Positions 48,942-60,066 are shown, numbered from the stretch's first letter. The stretch is 64,000 bases of DNA from Pedosphaera parvula Ellin514 (GCF_000172555.1 NZ_ABOX02000021.1:1-64000); one strand, 5' to 3'. Notes: generated by a model not told the origin, from the sequence alone. Program-made: numbers and translations.

Positions 48942-49541
48942 GTGAAACTACTGCTTTTCAGCGATCTGCACGCAAACACAGCGGCGGCACGGCGGTTGGT
49001 GCAAATGTCTGAAGGGATGGATGTCGTCATCGGCGCAGGAGATTTTGGGAGTGCGCGGAGGAATGTTTCAGCGTGTATTCCAATTCTGCGCGAGATCAAG
49101 TGTCCTGCAGTGGTGGTGCCGGGGAATAATGAATCTTTGGAAGAGTTGGTTGCGGCTTGTGAGTCGTGGCCGCAGGCGCGCGTGTTGCATGGAAACAGCC
49201 ATGAGATTGAAGGGGTACCATTTTTTGGGATTGGTGGTGGAATTCCGATCACGCCATTTGGTGCATGGAGTTGGGATTTTTCCGAAGCTGATGCCACGAG
49301 ATTGTTGGCTGGCTGCCCGGCAGGAGCGGTGTTGGTGTCGCACTCGCCACCGAAAGGCGCGGTTGATGTTGCAGCGTCAGGAGAGAATCTGGGCAGCACG
49401 GCGGTGCGCGATGCGGTGGTCAAGCTTAAGCCGAAGTTGGTAGTTTGCGGTCACATTCACGCGAGCGGCGGCCAACAGGCAAGGATTGGTAACACACCTG
49501 TGATCAATGCGGGGCCCAATGGAGTGGTGTGGGAGTTATAG
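48942..49541 (+). CDS. metallophosphoesterase (calcineurin-like)
   Basis: A 199-residue protein starting at GTG 48942. The five metal motifs of the calcineurin-like superfamily are all visible: FSDLHAN, GAGDFGS, PGNNES, VSHSPP and CGHIHASGG. The size and the GNNE variant of the GNHE motif fit small YfcE/YmdB-like or archaeal-type phosphoesterases. The substrate is unknown (cyclic nucleotides or phosphodiesters). It is divergent from 47365-48798. Confidence 0.85.
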   Translation: MKLLLFSDLHANTAAARRLVQMSEGMDVVIGAGDFGSARRNVSACIPILREIKCPAVVVPGNNESLEELVAACESWPQARVLHGNSHEIEGVPFFGIGGGIPITPFGAWSWDFSEADATRLLAGCPAGAVLVSHSPPKGAVDVAASGENLGSTAVRDAVVKLKPKLVVCGHIHASGGQQARIGNTPVINAGPNGVVWEL

Positions 49542-49683
49542 CATTTGGACATGATGGAGGGATTACGAATGCGGAGAGTGCTGTTAGGAGGATTGAGTTG
49601 GGTCGTACGTTCTGCTGGTTGAGAGTCTGGGTGCATTGGAGGAGGAGGTGCAGAGTTACTTAGACGCAAGGAACTGAGATGTT

Positions 49684-49723
49684 GGCAACCTCGCCCGGCG
49701 GCGATTTGCTGGTTGCCGGGCGA
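49684..49723. other. two mutually exclusive hairpins in an intergenic region
   Basis: Between the phosphoesterase gene and the methyltransferase gene (49542-49857) there is no gene. TCGCCCGGC (49691-49699) can pair with GCCGGGCGA (49715-49723), and GGCAACC (49684-49690) with GGTTGCC (49711-49717). The two stems share 49715-49717 and cannot coexist. This may be a terminator for the plus-strand gene or chance; no T-run follows. Confidence 0.3.
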
Positions 49724-49857
49724 TTCATGTTACGGCACGTTGAGATTTGTGTTCAGGAAATTTTATTTCTGTGTTAAGTGGCTGAGCTGAACAGTGCCGA
49801 TTTATCGCACGTTTCAGTTCAAGCAGGAACAGCGCGGTCACCGATCAGGATCACGGT

Positions 49858-50607
49858 TTACTTTTTGCGAAATACAATGATGTGTTGGATCGGTAAGACT
49901 TCCGAGGTTTCCACCCATTCCAGCGGGAACGCAGCCATTTCTTTTCGAACCTGGGCTTCGGTCATTTTATGAACCTTTTTGATTGGAACACTCGGGTCTT
50001 CGCCTCGAAACTCCACGAAAACTATGCGGCCGCCGGGCTTAAGCGCCTTGATCATGGCTTCGGTCATTTCGTAGGGATGATCAAATTCGTGGTAGACATC
50101 CACCATCAGGATGAGATCGGTTGAGTTAACAGGTAACCTGGGGTCAGTGATCGTGCCAAGAACAGGTTTTACATTGTGTATATCCATCCTGGTCATTTTA
50201 TTGGTGAGCATTTCCAACATTTCCGGTTGGATATCAACGGCAAATACAACGCCATTGGTTCCCACTTTCTGAGCCAACCGGCGGGTATAATAGCCAGTGC
50301 CGGCGCCAATGTCGGCTACGGCTTCGCCCGGCTTCAGTTTTAATGCTTCGATGGCCAGGGAAGGTTTCTCTTCCTGCTCGCGTTCGGGGCGTTCAAGCCA
50401 GTTGGAGCCTTCATGGCCCATGACGTGGGCGATTTCACGTCCCTGGTAGAACTTGCCAATGCCGTCCGAATCGTGAATCTTCCGCGTTTCGTAAACCGGT
50501 TGCGGTTGCCTGGGCGCATCCGTTTTATCGGAGGCGAAGAGAGGAGATGTTCCGATAGCCAACCAGACATAAAACAGGATTAACGACTGATGGGGATCAA
50601 TTCGCAT
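49858..50607 (-). CDS. SAM-dependent methyltransferase with N-terminal signal peptide
   Basis: A 249-residue class I methyltransferase. The SAM motif is VADIGAGTGYYTRRLA, the acidic motif VVFAVDIQPEM, and the later motifs LILMVDVYHEFDHPYEM and LKPGGRIVFVEFRGED. It begins with a signal-like segment (SLILFYVWLAIGTSPLFASD), so it may be exported, which is unusual for a SAM-using enzyme. A conserved N-terminal block (YQGREIAHVMGHEGSNWLER) is shared by related Planctomycete and Verrucomicrobial proteins in my memory. The substrate is unknown. It is divergent from the multi-HAMP kinase operon. Confidence 0.8.
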   Translation of the reverse strand: MRIDPHQSLILFYVWLAIGTSPLFASDKTDAPRQPQPVYETRKIHDSDGIGKFYQGREIAHVMGHEGSNWLERPEREQEEKPSLAIEALKLKPGEAVADIGAGTGYYTRRLAQKVGTNGVVFAVDIQPEMLEMLTNKMTRMDIHNVKPVLGTITDPRLPVNSTDLILMVDVYHEFDHPYEMTEAMIKALKPGGRIVFVEFRGEDPSVPIKKVHKMTEAQVRKEMAAFPLEWVETSEVLPIQHIIVFRKK

Positions 50608-50905
50608 GGAGGGATTCTATAAGCATGGCTGGCCCAGTGCAACCCGCGCAATGGAATAAAACCCGCGACCCCGGTAAAACAGTAAAATATTTTTTGCATT
50701 ATCGTGCTTTTTCGGGAGATTATTACTATCGCGGTGGGTGAACACCCCATATCGGGTTTTGCCCTAGTGCCTTTATTTAATATCCTGAACCTAAAGCTGT
50801 TTTAGTGATGTACTATAAAAGAAAGCGACCTTCTACCTCTCAGAGCAGTTTGCTGCTCCGTCGATTTCTTTGTCTTAACCTCGCTCCCCAGGACCTGACC
50901 ACACA

Positions 50906-53900
50906 ATGAAAAAGAATCACTCCCCTTCCATGAACGAAGAGCCTGTGCAAATCAATGGCACCGGAAGTAAAGCAGATGGTGAGGGAAACGGCCCGAATAA
51001 GCCACTCCACGGGAGTAAAGCCAAAGGGGTGAAGGCTCGTTTAGCGAAGAGCCGAATGGCCCGACTCAATTTGAGAGCTCAGGCAGCGGTTCAACCGGCC
51101 CAGAAGGACGATCTGGATACCAAATCGGTTCTGGCAGCTTTGAATGCGCTGAAGAAGGGGGATTTTACTGCGCGTTTACCTGTGGAATGGACCGGCCTGG
51201 CTGGAAAAGTGGCGGATACATTTAATGATCTGGCCGAAATCATGGATCGTTCCACTCATGATCTCAGCCGCATCAGCCATGTCGTCGGCAAAGAAGGGAA
51301 GATTTCCGAGCGCCTGACCTTCACGGATGTCAGCGGAGCCTGGAAAGAGCGTGTTGACTCGGTTAACACCTTGATTAGTTGCCTGGTACATCCCATTAGC
51401 GAAACGGCCCGTGTGATCGGTGCTGTGGCCAAGGGCGACCTTTCCCAGAACATGGCGACGGAAACCGAAGGCCGCAAGCTCGAGGGCGAATTTCTTCGTA
51501 CTGCCAAAACGGTCAATACGATGGTGAATCAGCTCGGCGCGTTTGCATCCGAAGTGACGCGTGTGGCGCGCGAAGTGGGAACTGAGGGAAAACTCGGTGG
51601 TCAAGCCCGCGTCAAAGGTGTCGCCGGTACTTGGAAGGATCTCACCGATAACGTGAATTTGATGGCCTCCAACCTCACGAGCCAGGTGCGTAACATCGCC
51701 ACAGTGACGACCGCGGTGGCCAATGGCGACTTGACCAAGAAGATCACGGTGGACGTCAAAGGTGAATTTTTGGAACTGAAAGATACCATCAATACGATGG
51801 TGGACCAGCTCCGTTCGTTTGCATCTGAAGTGACGCGTGTGGCGCGCGAAGTGGGAACGGAAGGAGAATTGGGCGGCCAGGCAAAAGTGGAAGGTGTCTC
51901 GGGAACGTGGAAGGATTTGACCGACTCGGTGAACTTCATGGCCGGTAACCTGACGGCACAGGTGCGTAACATCGCCGCCGTGACGACGGCCGTTGCCAAT
52001 GGCGACTTGTCCAAGAAAATTACCGTGTCCGTCAAAGGCGAAATTTTGGAATTGAAAAACACCATCAATACGATGGTGGACCAGCTCTCCTCCTTCGCTT
52101 CGGAAGTGACGCGTGTGGCGCGCGAAGTGGGAACGGAAGGGAAGCTCGGCGGCCAGGCGCAGGTCAAAGGCGTGGCTGGAACGTGGAAGGATTTGACCGA
52201 CAACGTGAACTTCATGGCCGGTAACCTGACCGGTCAGGTGCGTAACATCGCGGACGTGACGAAAGCCGTGGCGAATGGTGACTTGTCCAAAAAGATCACG
52301 GTCGATGTCAAAGGTGAAATTTTGGAATTGAAAAACACCATTAACACGATGGTGGATCAACTCTCATCTTTCGCAGCGGAAGTGACCCGTGTGGCGCGCG
52401 AAGTGGGAACGGAAGGGAAGCTGGGCGGTCAGGCGCAAGTGCGTGGTGTCGCTGGCACGTGGAAGGATTTGACCGACTCGGTGAACTCCATGGCCTCCAA
52501 CCTCACCGGCCAGGTGCGTAACATCGCTGACGTGACGACTGCTGTCGCCAATGGTGACTTATCCAAGAAGATCACAGTCGATGTCAAAGGGGAAATTCTG
52601 CAGCTCAAGGACACGATCAATACGATGGTGGACCAGCTCCGCTCCTTCGCGGCTGAAGTGACCCGTGTGGCGCGCGAAGTGGGAACGGAAGGGAAGCTCG
52701 GTGGCCAGGCCGATGTGAAAGGTGTGGCTGGAACGTGGAAGGATTTGACCGACTCGGTGAACTCCATGGCCGGTAACCTGACCTCGCAAGTACGTAACAT
52801 CGCTGACGTGACCACGGCTGTCGCCAATGGTGACTTGTCGAAAAAGATTACCGTGTCCGTCAAAGGCGAAATTTTGGAATTGAAAAACACCATTAACACG
52901 ATGGTGGATCAGCTCTCCTCCTTCGCAGCGGAAGTAACCCGTGTGGCCCGCGAAGTGGGAACGGAAGGAAAACTGGGCGGACAGGCAGATGTGAAAGGTG
53001 TGGCTGGAACATGGAAGGATTTGACCGACTCGGTGAATTCCATGGCCGGCAACCTGACCGGTCAGGTGCGTAATATCGCTGACGTGACGACTGCAGTCGC
53101 CAATGGTGACTTGTCCAAGAAGATTACGGTGGACGTCAAAGGGGAAATTCTGCAGCTCAAAGACACCATTAATACGATGGTGGACCAGCTCCGTTCGTTT
53201 GCTTCCGAAGTGACCCGTGTGGCGCGCGAAGTGGGAACGGAAGGAAAGCTCGGTGGCCAGGCGGATGTGAAAGGTGTGGCTGGCACGTGGAAGGATTTGA
53301 CCGACTCGGTGAACTCCATGGCCTCCAACCTCACCGGCCAGGTGCGTAACATCGCTGAAGTGACTACCGCGGTGGCGAACGGTGACTTGTCCAAGAAGAT
53401 CACAGTGGACGTCAAAGGCGAAATTCTCCAGCTCAAGGACACGATCAATACGATGGTGGATCAGCTCCGTTCCTTCGCGGCCGAAGTGACCCGTGTGGCC
53501 CGCGAAGTGGGAACGGAAGGAAAGCTCGGTGGCCAGGCGGATGTGAAAGGTGTGGCTGGGACGTGGAAAGATTTGACCGACTCGGTGAACTCCATGGCCG
53601 GTAACCTGACTTCACAAGTGCGCAACATCGCAGCGGTCACGACGGCGGTGGCCAATGGTGACCTGACCAAGAAGATCACAGTCGACGTCAAAGGGGAAAT
53701 TCTGGAATTGAAGGTTACCGTCAATACGATGGTGGACCAGCTCTCCTCCTTCGCTTCGGAAGTGACGCGTGTGGCGCGCGAAGTGGGAACGGAAGGGAAG
53801 CTCGGTGGCCAGGCCGACGTGAAAGGTGTTTCCGGCACCTGGAAGGACTTGACCGACAACGTAAATTCCATGGCCGGTAACCTGACCGGTCAGGTACGTA

Positions 53901-56900
53901 ACATCGCGGCGGTGACGACGGCGGTGGCCAATGGTGACTTGTCCAAGAAGATCACGGTCGATGTTAAAGGTGAAATTTTGGAACTCAAAAACACCATCAA
54001 TACGATGGTGGACCAGCTCTCTTCCTTCGCTGCAGAAGTGACCCGTGTGGCCCGCGAAGTAGGAACCGAAGGAAAACTGGGTGGTCAGGCCGACGTGAAA
54101 GGTGTGGCTGGCACGTGGAAGGATTTGACCGACTCGGTGAACTCCATGGCTTCCAACCTTACTGGGCAGGTACGTAACATCGCGGCGGTGACGACGGCGG
54201 TGGCCAATGGCGACTTGTCCAAGAAGATCACAGTGGATGTCAAAGGCGAAATTCTCGAATTGAAAGACACCATCAATACGATGGTGGACCAGTTGCGCTC
54301 GTTCGCTTCGGAAGTGACCCGTGTGGCGCGCGAAGTGGGAACGGAAGGCAAGCTCGGTGGCCAGGCTGACGTGCGCGGTTTGGCTGGCACGTGGAAAGAT
54401 CTTACCGACAACGTGAACTTCATGGCCGGTAACCTGACCTCGCAGGTGCGTAATATCGCGGCGGTGACGACGGCGGTGGCCAATGGTGACCTGACCAAGA
54501 AGATCACGGTCGACGTCAAAGGTGAAATTCTCGAATTGAAAAACACCGTCAATACGATGGTGGACCAGCTCTCCTCCTTCGCTTCGGAAGTGACCCGTGT
54601 GGCGCGCGAAGTGGGAACGGAAGGCAAGCTGGGTGGTCAGGCCGAAGTGAAAGGTGTTTCCGGCACCTGGAAGGATTTGACCGATAACGTGAACTTCATG
54701 GCCGGTAACCTGACGAACCAGGTGCGCGGTATTGCGAAGGTTGTGACGGCCGTCGCCAATGGTGACTTGAAACGGAAGTTGCTGGTCGAAGCCAAAGGCG
54801 AAATCGCCGAGCTGGCTGATACGATCAATGGGATGATTGAAACGCTGGCCATTTTCGCCGATCAGGTGACGACGGTGGCTCGTGAAGTAGGTGTCGAAGG
54901 AAAACTGGGCGGACAGGCGAATGTGCCTGGTGCCGCCGGTACCTGGAAAGATTTGACCGACAACGTTAATCAGCTCGCTGCAAACCTTACGACGCAGGTG
55001 CGCGCCATCGCTGACGTGGCAACAGCTGTGACGAAAGGTGATTTGACCCGGTCCATTCAGGTGGAAGCGCGAGGCGAAGTGGCCGCGCTCAAGGACAACA
55101 TCAATGAGATGATTCGCAACCTGAAGGACACCACGATCAAGAACAACGAACAGGACTGGCTCAAAACCAACCTGGCGAAGTTCACTCGAATGCTCCAGGG
55201 CCAGAAGGACATGTTGACTGTCGGCAAGCTGATTCTGTCCGAACTGGCGCCGGTGGTGTCCGCACAACATGGTGTGTTCTATATCATGGAAACGCCAAAG
55301 GAAGAGACCGTGATGCGCGGCGATGATAACGATCCTTACCTGCGCCTGCTGGCCAGCTATGCCTTCCGCAGCCGTAAAAATGTCAGCAACAAATTCTCCC
55401 TGGGTGAAGGTTTGGTGGGGCAGGCAGCAGTGGAAAAGGAACGCATCCTGATTACCAATGCTCCTTCGGACTACGTGCAAATCACGTCCGGTCTCGGCTC
55501 GGCGCCACCAACGAACATTATCGTGCTGCCGGTGCTCTTCGAAGGCCAGGTGAAGGCGGTCATGGAACTATCGTCCTTCGACCAGTTTAGTCCGACGCAT
55601 CAAGCGTTCCTGGATCAGCTTGTGGAATCCATCGGAATCGTGTTGAATACGATTGAAGCCAACACGCGAACGGAAGACTTGCTCAAGCAATCCCAATCGC
55701 TGGCGAAGGAATTGCAGAGCCGGCAGGAAGAGTTGCAAAAGACCAACCAGGAACTGCAGGAAAAGGCCATGTTGCTGGCCGAGCAGAACGCGGAAGTGGA
55801 ACGCAAGAACACGGAAGTGGAACAAGCCCGTCAGGCGTTGGAAGAAAAAGCCAAGCAGCTCGCGCTTACTTCCAAATACAAGTCCGAGTTCCTCGCGAAC
55901 ATGTCGCATGAACTGCGCACTCCGCTCAACAGCCTGCTCATCCTTGCCGATCAGCTCGCGCATAACGTGGAAGGAAACCTCACGCCGAAACAGATCGAGT
56001 TTTCCAAGACTATTCATGCTTCTGGAAACGATCTGTTGAGCCTGATCAACGACATTCTCGATCTTTCCAAGATCGAATCCGGCACGGTCACTCTCGATAT
56101 CATCGAGATGCGCTTCATCGAACTGCAGGATTATGTGCGCCGCACATTCAACCACGTGGCCGAATCCAAGAGCCTGGAATTCGACGTGGAGCTGGACTCG
56201 GAATTGCCACGCCACATGCTCACCGACTCGCAACGGTTGGAGCAGGTTATTCGAAACCTGCTCTCGAATGCATTCAAGTTTACCGAGCGAGGCGGCGTCA
56301 CGCTCAGTATCGCATTGGTCACGGAAGGTTGGAGTCCGGATCGCGAGACGCTCAATCAGGCGCGTTCCGTCATTGCATTTTCCGTCAGCGATACCGGCAT
56401 TGGTATTCCGCCGGAGAAGCAGCAAATCATCTTTGAAGCGTTCCAGCAAGCGGACGGCAGCACCAGCCGCAAATACGGCGGCACAGGCCTGGGTCTCGCC
56501 ATCAGCCGCGAAATTGCCCGGCTGCTGGGCGGCGAAATCCGGCTCGCGAGCGCCATTGGCCAGGGCAGTACGTTTACGCTTTATTTGCCACAAACGCATA
56601 CGCCAGCGCGCTCCACCCGGCGTGATACATCACACCGTGGCATGATTCCGGCGAAAGTCGTGGATGCCGAGATTGTGGACAAGGCTCTGGTAGAAGCGTC
56701 GGATCAAGTTGAGCAAATGATGATCAACGATGATCGTGGCGCCATTGCCACCGGTGACAAGGTTGTCTTGATTGTGGAAGACGATCCTGGCTACGCGAGA
56801 GTCTTGCTGGAAACAGCCCATGCAAAAGGTTTTAAAGGCATCATTACGCCTCGGGGCGCGGCTGCGCTCCAATTGGCGCGGGATCTCAAGCCGGATGCCA

Positions 56901-57139
56901 TTACCCTGGATGTACATTTGCCAGACTTCGATGGCTGGCGAGTGCTGGATCGTTTAAAACTGGATCTGGCAACGCGCCACATTCCGGTGCAAATCATCAG
57001 TGTTGAAAAGGACGAGCAGCCAAATATCACGCAGAGTGCGCTGGGATTTACGACCAAATCGCAAACATCGACGGCTGAAAAAGCTTTGATAAATGCGGAG
57101 TTTCGTGGATCGCCCAATGAAGAACTTGTTGGTGGTTGA
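50906..57139 (+). CDS. soluble hybrid histidine kinase with a long poly-HAMP array
   Basis: A 2077-residue protein from ATG 50906. The N-terminal 70 residues are disordered and basic, and there is no transmembrane segment. Residues about 75-1410 are a run of HAMP units. Thirteen copies of a 92-residue double-HAMP unit ([20 protein letters not shown], then [20 protein letters not shown] and [11 protein letters not shown]) follow a degenerate first one. A GAF-like domain (about 1426-1590) and a coiled coil come next. Then HisKA with the phospho-acceptor in [13 protein letters not shown] (about 1665), HATPase with [11 protein letters not shown] and GGTGLGLAI, and a receiver with [12 protein letters not shown] (about D2002). 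The layout recalls fungal Nik1/group III osmosensing kinases and Myxobacterial homologues. It ends early, 47 bases into the next open frame, where homologues usually continue into more receivers. Confidence 0.9.
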   Translation: MKKNHSPSMNEEPVQINGTGSKADGEGNGPNKPLHGSKAKGVKARLAKSRMARLNLRAQAAVQPAQKDDLDTKSVLAALNALKKGDFTARLPVEWTGLAGKVADTFNDLAEIMDRSTHDLSRISHVVGKEGKISERLTFTDVSGAWKERVDSVNTLISCLVHPISETARVIGAVAKGDLSQNMATETEGRKLEGEFLRTAKTVNTMVNQLGAFASEVTRVAREVGTEGKLGGQARVKGVAGTWKDLTDNVNLMASNLTSQVRNIATVTTAVANGDLTKKITVDVKGEFLELKDTINTMVDQLRSFASEVTRVAREVGTEGELGGQAKVEGVSGTWKDLTDSVNFMAGNLTAQVRNIAAVTTAVANGDLSKKITVSVKGEILELKNTINTMVDQLSSFASEVTRVAREVGTEGKLGGQAQVKGVAGTWKDLTDNVNFMAGNLTGQVRNIADVTKAVANGDLSKKITVDVKGEILELKNTINTMVDQLSSFAAEVTRVAREVGTEGKLGGQAQVRGVAGTWKDLTDSVNSMASNLTGQVRNIADVTTAVANGDLSKKITVDVKGEILQLKDTINTMVDQLRSFAAEVTRVAREVGTEGKLGGQADVKGVAGTWKDLTDSVNSMAGNLTSQVRNIADVTTAVANGDLSKKITVSVKGEILELKNTINTMVDQLSSFAAEVTRVAREVGTEGKLGGQADVKGVAGTWKDLTDSVNSMAGNLTGQVRNIADVTTAVANGDLSKKITVDVKGEILQLKDTINTMVDQLRSFASEVTRVAREVGTEGKLGGQADVKGVAGTWKDLTDSVNSMASNLTGQVRNIAEVTTAVANGDLSKKITVDVKGEILQLKDTINTMVDQLRSFAAEVTRVAREVGTEGKLGGQADVKGVAGTWKDLTDSVNSMAGNLTSQVRNIAAVTTAVANGDLTKKITVDVKGEILELKVTVNTMVDQLSSFASEVTRVAREVGTEGKLGGQADVKGVSGTWKDLTDNVNSMAGNLTGQVRNIAAVTTAVANGDLSKKITVDVKGEILELKNTINTMVDQLSSFAAEVTRVAREVGTEGKLGGQADVKGVAGTWKDLTDSVNSMASNLTGQVRNIAAVTTAVANGDLSKKITVDVKGEILELKDTINTMVDQLRSFASEVTRVAREVGTEGKLGGQADVRGLAGTWKDLTDNVNFMAGNLTSQVRNIAAVTTAVANGDLTKKITVDVKGEILELKNTVNTMVDQLSSFASEVTRVAREVGTEGKLGGQAEVKGVSGTWKDLTDNVNFMAGNLTNQVRGIAKVVTAVANGDLKRKLLVEAKGEIAELADTINGMIETLAIFADQVTTVAREVGVEGKLGGQANVPGAAGTWKDLTDNVNQLAANLTTQVRAIADVATAVTKGDLTRSIQVEARGEVAALKDNINEMIRNLKDTTIKNNEQDWLKTNLAKFTRMLQGQKDMLTVGKLILSELAPVVSAQHGVFYIMETPKEETVMRGDDNDPYLRLLASYAFRSRKNVSNKFSLGEGLVGQAAVEKERILITNAPSDYVQITSGLGSAPPTNIIVLPVLFEGQVKAVMELSSFDQFSPTHQAFLDQLVESIGIVLNTIEANTRTEDLLKQSQSLAKELQSRQEELQKTNQELQEKAMLLAEQNAEVERKNTEVEQARQALEEKAKQLALTSKYKSEFLANMSHELRTPLNSLLILADQLAHNVEGNLTPKQIEFSKTIHASGNDLLSLINDILDLSKIESGTVTLDIIEMRFIELQDYVRRTFNHVAESKSLEFDVELDSELPRHMLTDSQRLEQVIRNLLSNAFKFTERGGVTLSIALVTEGWSPDRETLNQARSVIAFSVSDTGIGIPPEKQQIIFEAFQQADGSTSRKYGGTGLGLAISREIARLLGGEIRLASAIGQGSTFTLYLPQTHTPARSTRRDTSHRGMIPAKVVDAEIVDKALVEASDQVEQMMINDDRGAIATGDKVVLIVEDDPGYARVLLETAHAKGFKGIITPRGAAALQLARDLKPDAITLDVHLPDFDGWRVLDRLKLDLATRHIPVQIISVEKDEQPNITQSALGFTTKSQTSTAEKALINAEFRGSPNEELVGG
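51542..55130 (+). repeat. tandem 276-bp repeats encoding double-HAMP units
   Basis: The GAAGTGACGCG phase marker occurs at 51551, 51827 and 52103, exactly 276 bases apart, and the unit then continues for about thirteen copies. Units differ by scattered substitutions and share long identical blocks, consistent with recent unequal exchange or gene conversion. The last two copies (after about 54720) are more divergent. Confidence 0.9.
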
Positions 57140-57917
57140 GGATGACGCAGTCCAGCAGATGAGCATCAGGGAATTGATCGGCAATGGAGACGTCAACACC
57201 ACCATGGTTGCCAGCGGCAGAGAAGCACTTGATGCGCTGGCATCACAAAAGTTTGACTGCATGGTGCTTGATTTGGGCCTGCCGGATATGACCGGTGTTG
57301 AATTGCTGGAAGAAATCAAAAAGTCAGCTGATTCCCGAACCATACCCGTCATAATCTATACCGCCAGGGACCTGCTGGCAGGTGAGTCTGACAAGCTGAA
57401 AGGACTCGCGGAAAGCATCGTCATCAAGGACGCGAGCTCGCCGGGAAGATTGCTGGACGAAACCACATTGCTGCTCCATCGCAATGCAGCCAGACTGCCC
57501 GAGCGCCAACGCAGGATGTTGGAGTCATACCATCAAGGGGTCTTGGAAAACAAAAAGGTTCTGTTGGTTGATGATGATATTCGCAACATTTTCGCGATGA
57601 CCAGTGTGCTCGAGCGGTTCAAGATGAGCGTGGTATCAGCGGAAAACGGCAAGGACGCCATTGAAATTCTCGTCAATTCACGAGACATTGATATCGTCCT
57701 GATGGACATCATGCTTCCAATGATGGACGGCTATGCCACGACGAAGGCCATCCGCGAGATCGCAGGATTCGAGAATCTGCCCATCATCGCTGTCACGGCG
57801 AAAGCGATGAAAGGTGACCGTGAGAAGTGTATTGCGGCAGGCGCCTCAGATTACCTTTCAAAACCGGTGGACACAGAGCAATTACGGGCTATCCTACGGT
57901 TGTGGCTCCATCGTTAG
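57093..57917 (+). CDS. double response-regulator receiver protein (probably the split-off C-terminus of the poly-HAMP kinase)
   Basis: Two receiver domains in tandem. The first has [13 protein letters not shown] and [13 protein letters not shown]; the second has [16 protein letters not shown] and [15 protein letters not shown] with the conserved K in SDYLSKPV. A linker with [14 protein letters not shown] connects them. The frame is +1 relative to the kinase, begins directly after a TAA, and overlaps the kinase 3' end by 47 bases. No Shine-Dalgarno sequence precedes ATG 57093 (ATG 57117 is an alternative). Deleting one A from the AAA at 57091-57093 joins the two frames as [20 protein letters not shown], as expected for a single protein. 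It may be a true split gene, a +1 programmed frameshift or a sequencing error. Confidence 0.85.
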   Translation: MRSFVDRPMKNLLVVEDDAVQQMSIRELIGNGDVNTTMVASGREALDALASQKFDCMVLDLGLPDMTGVELLEEIKKSADSRTIPVIIYTARDLLAGESDKLKGLAESIVIKDASSPGRLLDETTLLLHRNAARLPERQRRMLESYHQGVLENKKVLLVDDDIRNIFAMTSVLERFKMSVVSAENGKDAIEILVNSRDIDIVLMDIMLPMMDGYATTKAIREIAGFENLPIIAVTAKAMKGDREKCIAAGASDYLSKPVDTEQLRAILRLWLHR

Positions 57918-57946
57918 TAAGTTGTTGATAAGGAATTATCTCCGAA

Positions 57947-59605
57947 ATGTTGGAGCACATGATTAACAACACGACAGGAACACAAGAGTCTTTACACCGG
58001 TCGCCGGAGCCTTCACAACGCAACGACGTCCATAAAATATCAATTTTGAAAAAAGCCAACATTCTTATTGTTGATGATCGCGCCGATAAAATGCTGGCAT
58101 TGGAGGCGGTGCTGGAGCATCTGGGCGAGAACCTGGTCAAAGCCAGGTCTGGAAAAGAGGCTTTGAAGTGCCTTTTGCAGCAGGAATTCGCCGTCATCCT
58201 GATGGACGTTTCCATGCCTGACATGGACGGCTTTGAAACGGCTGCCCTGATCCGCAAACGCCAGCAGACGGAGGACACTCCAATTATCTTCGTTACCTCC
58301 ATCAGCGATACCGAGAATCAAATCGCCAGGGGATACTCCCTTGGAGCGGTGGATTACATTCTTACTCCCATCGTTCCCAGTGTTCTGCAGGCGAAGGTTT
58401 CCGTTTTTGTTCAGTTGTTCAAAAAGACTGAGCAAATCAAAATTCAAGCCGAGCAACTGCGGAAAATCGAGGAAGCAGAACATCAGCGCAAACTGGCGGA
58501 GACGGCGGACCGGTTGGAAAGGGAAACCAAGCGGAATCGCTTTTTCACCCTTGCGGTAGACATGCTGGCAATCGCTGATTTCAACGGTTACATCCTGCAG
58601 TTGAATCCTTCATGGGAGAAAATCCTGGGTTACAGCGAATCGGAACTCAAAGCGAAATCCGGAATTGAGCTTATCCATCCTGAGGATCATCTTCAAATGA
58701 TCGCGCAAATGGAGAGTCTGAGGGCGGGCAAGACCTGTTCTTTCGAGGGACGCTACCGTCGCAAGGACAACTCCTACTGCTGGCTGGCATGGACTGCGGC
58801 TCCGTTCGCTTCGGAAAAGTTGATCTATATTTTTGCCCGGGACATTACTGCGCGTAAAGAGGCTGAAGAAAAGATTCAGAAACTGAACGAAGAATTACAG
58901 GGACGGGTGTCGGCGCTTACCGAAATCAACAAGGAGTTGGAGGCGTTTAATTATTCCATCTCGCACGATATGCGCGCTCCATTGCGCTCGATGCAAGGCT
59001 TCGCGCGTGCATTGTTGGAAGACTCAGAGAACAAGCTCACCCCGGCCAGCCAGGATTTTGCACAACGGATTGTTAATTCCGGCCGCTACATGGATAACCT
59101 GTTGCAGGACCTCCTGGAATATAGCCGTTTAAGCCTGATGGAGTTGAAGCTTTGTAATGTCGATATGGAATCCATCCTCAATGAGGTGTTGGTTCATGTG
59201 GAGAATGAGATACAAAGCAAAAAAGCCGAAATTATTATCAAGCGGCCCTTGTTGCCCGTTTTAAGCCATTCAACCACCTTAAAGCAGATTCTGAGCAACT
59301 TGGTGAGCAACGCCTTGAAGTTCGTTGAGCCGGGAAAAACGCCCCGGATCGAGATCTGGTCAGAGCAAATTCCAAGTGGAGTTCGCATTCACATTCAGGA
59401 CAATGGCATTGGTATTTCTCCTGATTATCATGAAAAAGTATTTGGGTTGTTCCAGCGTTTACACTCTTCGCACACTTATCCGGGAACAGGCATAGGCCTG
59501 GCGATTGTCCGCAAGGGCATGGAAAGAATGGGCGGCAGGGTGGGGGTGGAATCTTCTCCCGGAAATGGCAGCAGATTCTGGTTGGATCATCAGGATCCTG
59601 CATGA
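57947..59605 (+). CDS. receiver-PAS-histidine kinase
   Basis: A 552-residue cytoplasmic kinase from ATG 57947. Order: an N-terminal receiver (ILIVDDRADKMLALEAVLEH, VILMDVSMPDMDGFE); a coiled coil; a PAS domain (about 205-315: FTLAVDMLAIADFNGYILQL, then YCWLAWTAAPF); HisKA with FNYSISHDMRAPLRSMQGFA (about 345), of the bacteriophytochrome/NtrB-like type; and HATPase with DNGIGISPDYHEKV and YPGTGIGLAIVRKG. It follows the double-receiver frame by 29 bases and overlaps the next gene by four bases, so it belongs to the same operon. Confidence 0.92.
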   Translation: MLEHMINNTTGTQESLHRSPEPSQRNDVHKISILKKANILIVDDRADKMLALEAVLEHLGENLVKARSGKEALKCLLQQEFAVILMDVSMPDMDGFETAALIRKRQQTEDTPIIFVTSISDTENQIARGYSLGAVDYILTPIVPSVLQAKVSVFVQLFKKTEQIKIQAEQLRKIEEAEHQRKLAETADRLERETKRNRFFTLAVDMLAIADFNGYILQLNPSWEKILGYSESELKAKSGIELIHPEDHLQMIAQMESLRAGKTCSFEGRYRRKDNSYCWLAWTAAPFASEKLIYIFARDITARKEAEEKIQKLNEELQGRVSALTEINKELEAFNYSISHDMRAPLRSMQGFARALLEDSENKLTPASQDFAQRIVNSGRYMDNLLQDLLEYSRLSLMELKLCNVDMESILNEVLVHVENEIQSKKAEIIIKRPLLPVLSHSTTLKQILSNLVSNALKFVEPGKTPRIEIWSEQIPSGVRIHIQDNGIGISPDYHEKVFGLFQRLHSSHTYPGTGIGLAIVRKGMERMGGRVGVESSPGNGSRFWLDHQDPA

Positions 59606-60066
59606 GCCGCTCCACTGTTATTCTCCACGTGGAAGACGATACCAACGATGTGACGTTGGTGAATCTCATGCACCGGAAGGGAAAATTTGAATCCGAACTG
59701 AAAGTTGTCGGAGATGGTGAGGAGGCAATTTCCTACCTGGGCGGCATGGATTCCTTCGCAGATCGTGAAAAATATCCGTTTCCCAACCTGGTGTTGCTCG
59801 ACTTGAAACTTCCCAAGAAGTCCGGGCTGGAAGTATTGCAATGGATACGAAGCAATGCGGCCACCCGGCGGTTGCCCGTAATCATGCTTACTTCCTCCAA
59901 TCAACAAGATGACATCCGATCGGCATACGATCTGGGAGCGAATTCCTACCTGGTGAAGCCGGGCGAATTAAGCAGCTTGGGGACGCTGTTGAAGGTAATT
60001 CATGAGTACTGGCTGGGCATGAACCAACCCGCCGTGATGGAAAGCATCCCTGTAACATCAAGCTGA
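59602..60066 (+). CDS. single-domain response regulator (Rcp1-like)
   Basis: A 154-residue receiver without an output domain. Its ATG (59602) overlaps the TGA of the kinase. ILHVEDDTNDVTLVNLMHRK, then VLLDLKLPKKSGLEVL and ANSYLVKPGELSSL match the Rcp1/CheY-like group that pairs with phytochrome-type HWE/HisKA kinases. It is the likely phosphorelay acceptor of the kinase encoded next to it. No DNA-binding or enzymatic output exists in the operon. Confidence 0.9.
   Translation: MSRSTVILHVEDDTNDVTLVNLMHRKGKFESELKVVGDGEEAISYLGGMDSFADREKYPFPNLVLLDLKLPKKSGLEVLQWIRSNAATRRLPVIMLTSSNQQDDIRSAYDLGANSYLVKPGELSSLGTLLKVIHEYWLGMNQPAVMESIPVTSS

Noticed and set aside
51542-55130. CRISPR-like or satellite repeat
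   Set aside because: The repeats are 276 bases, in frame and encode HAMP domains; no spacer structure.
53612-55480. A 622-codon open frame antisense to the HAMP array
   Set aside because: It arises because each 276-bp unit lacks stops in that antisense frame and repetition multiplies this. The translation is His/Arg-rich with no fold signature, and the sense strand encodes a clear kinase.
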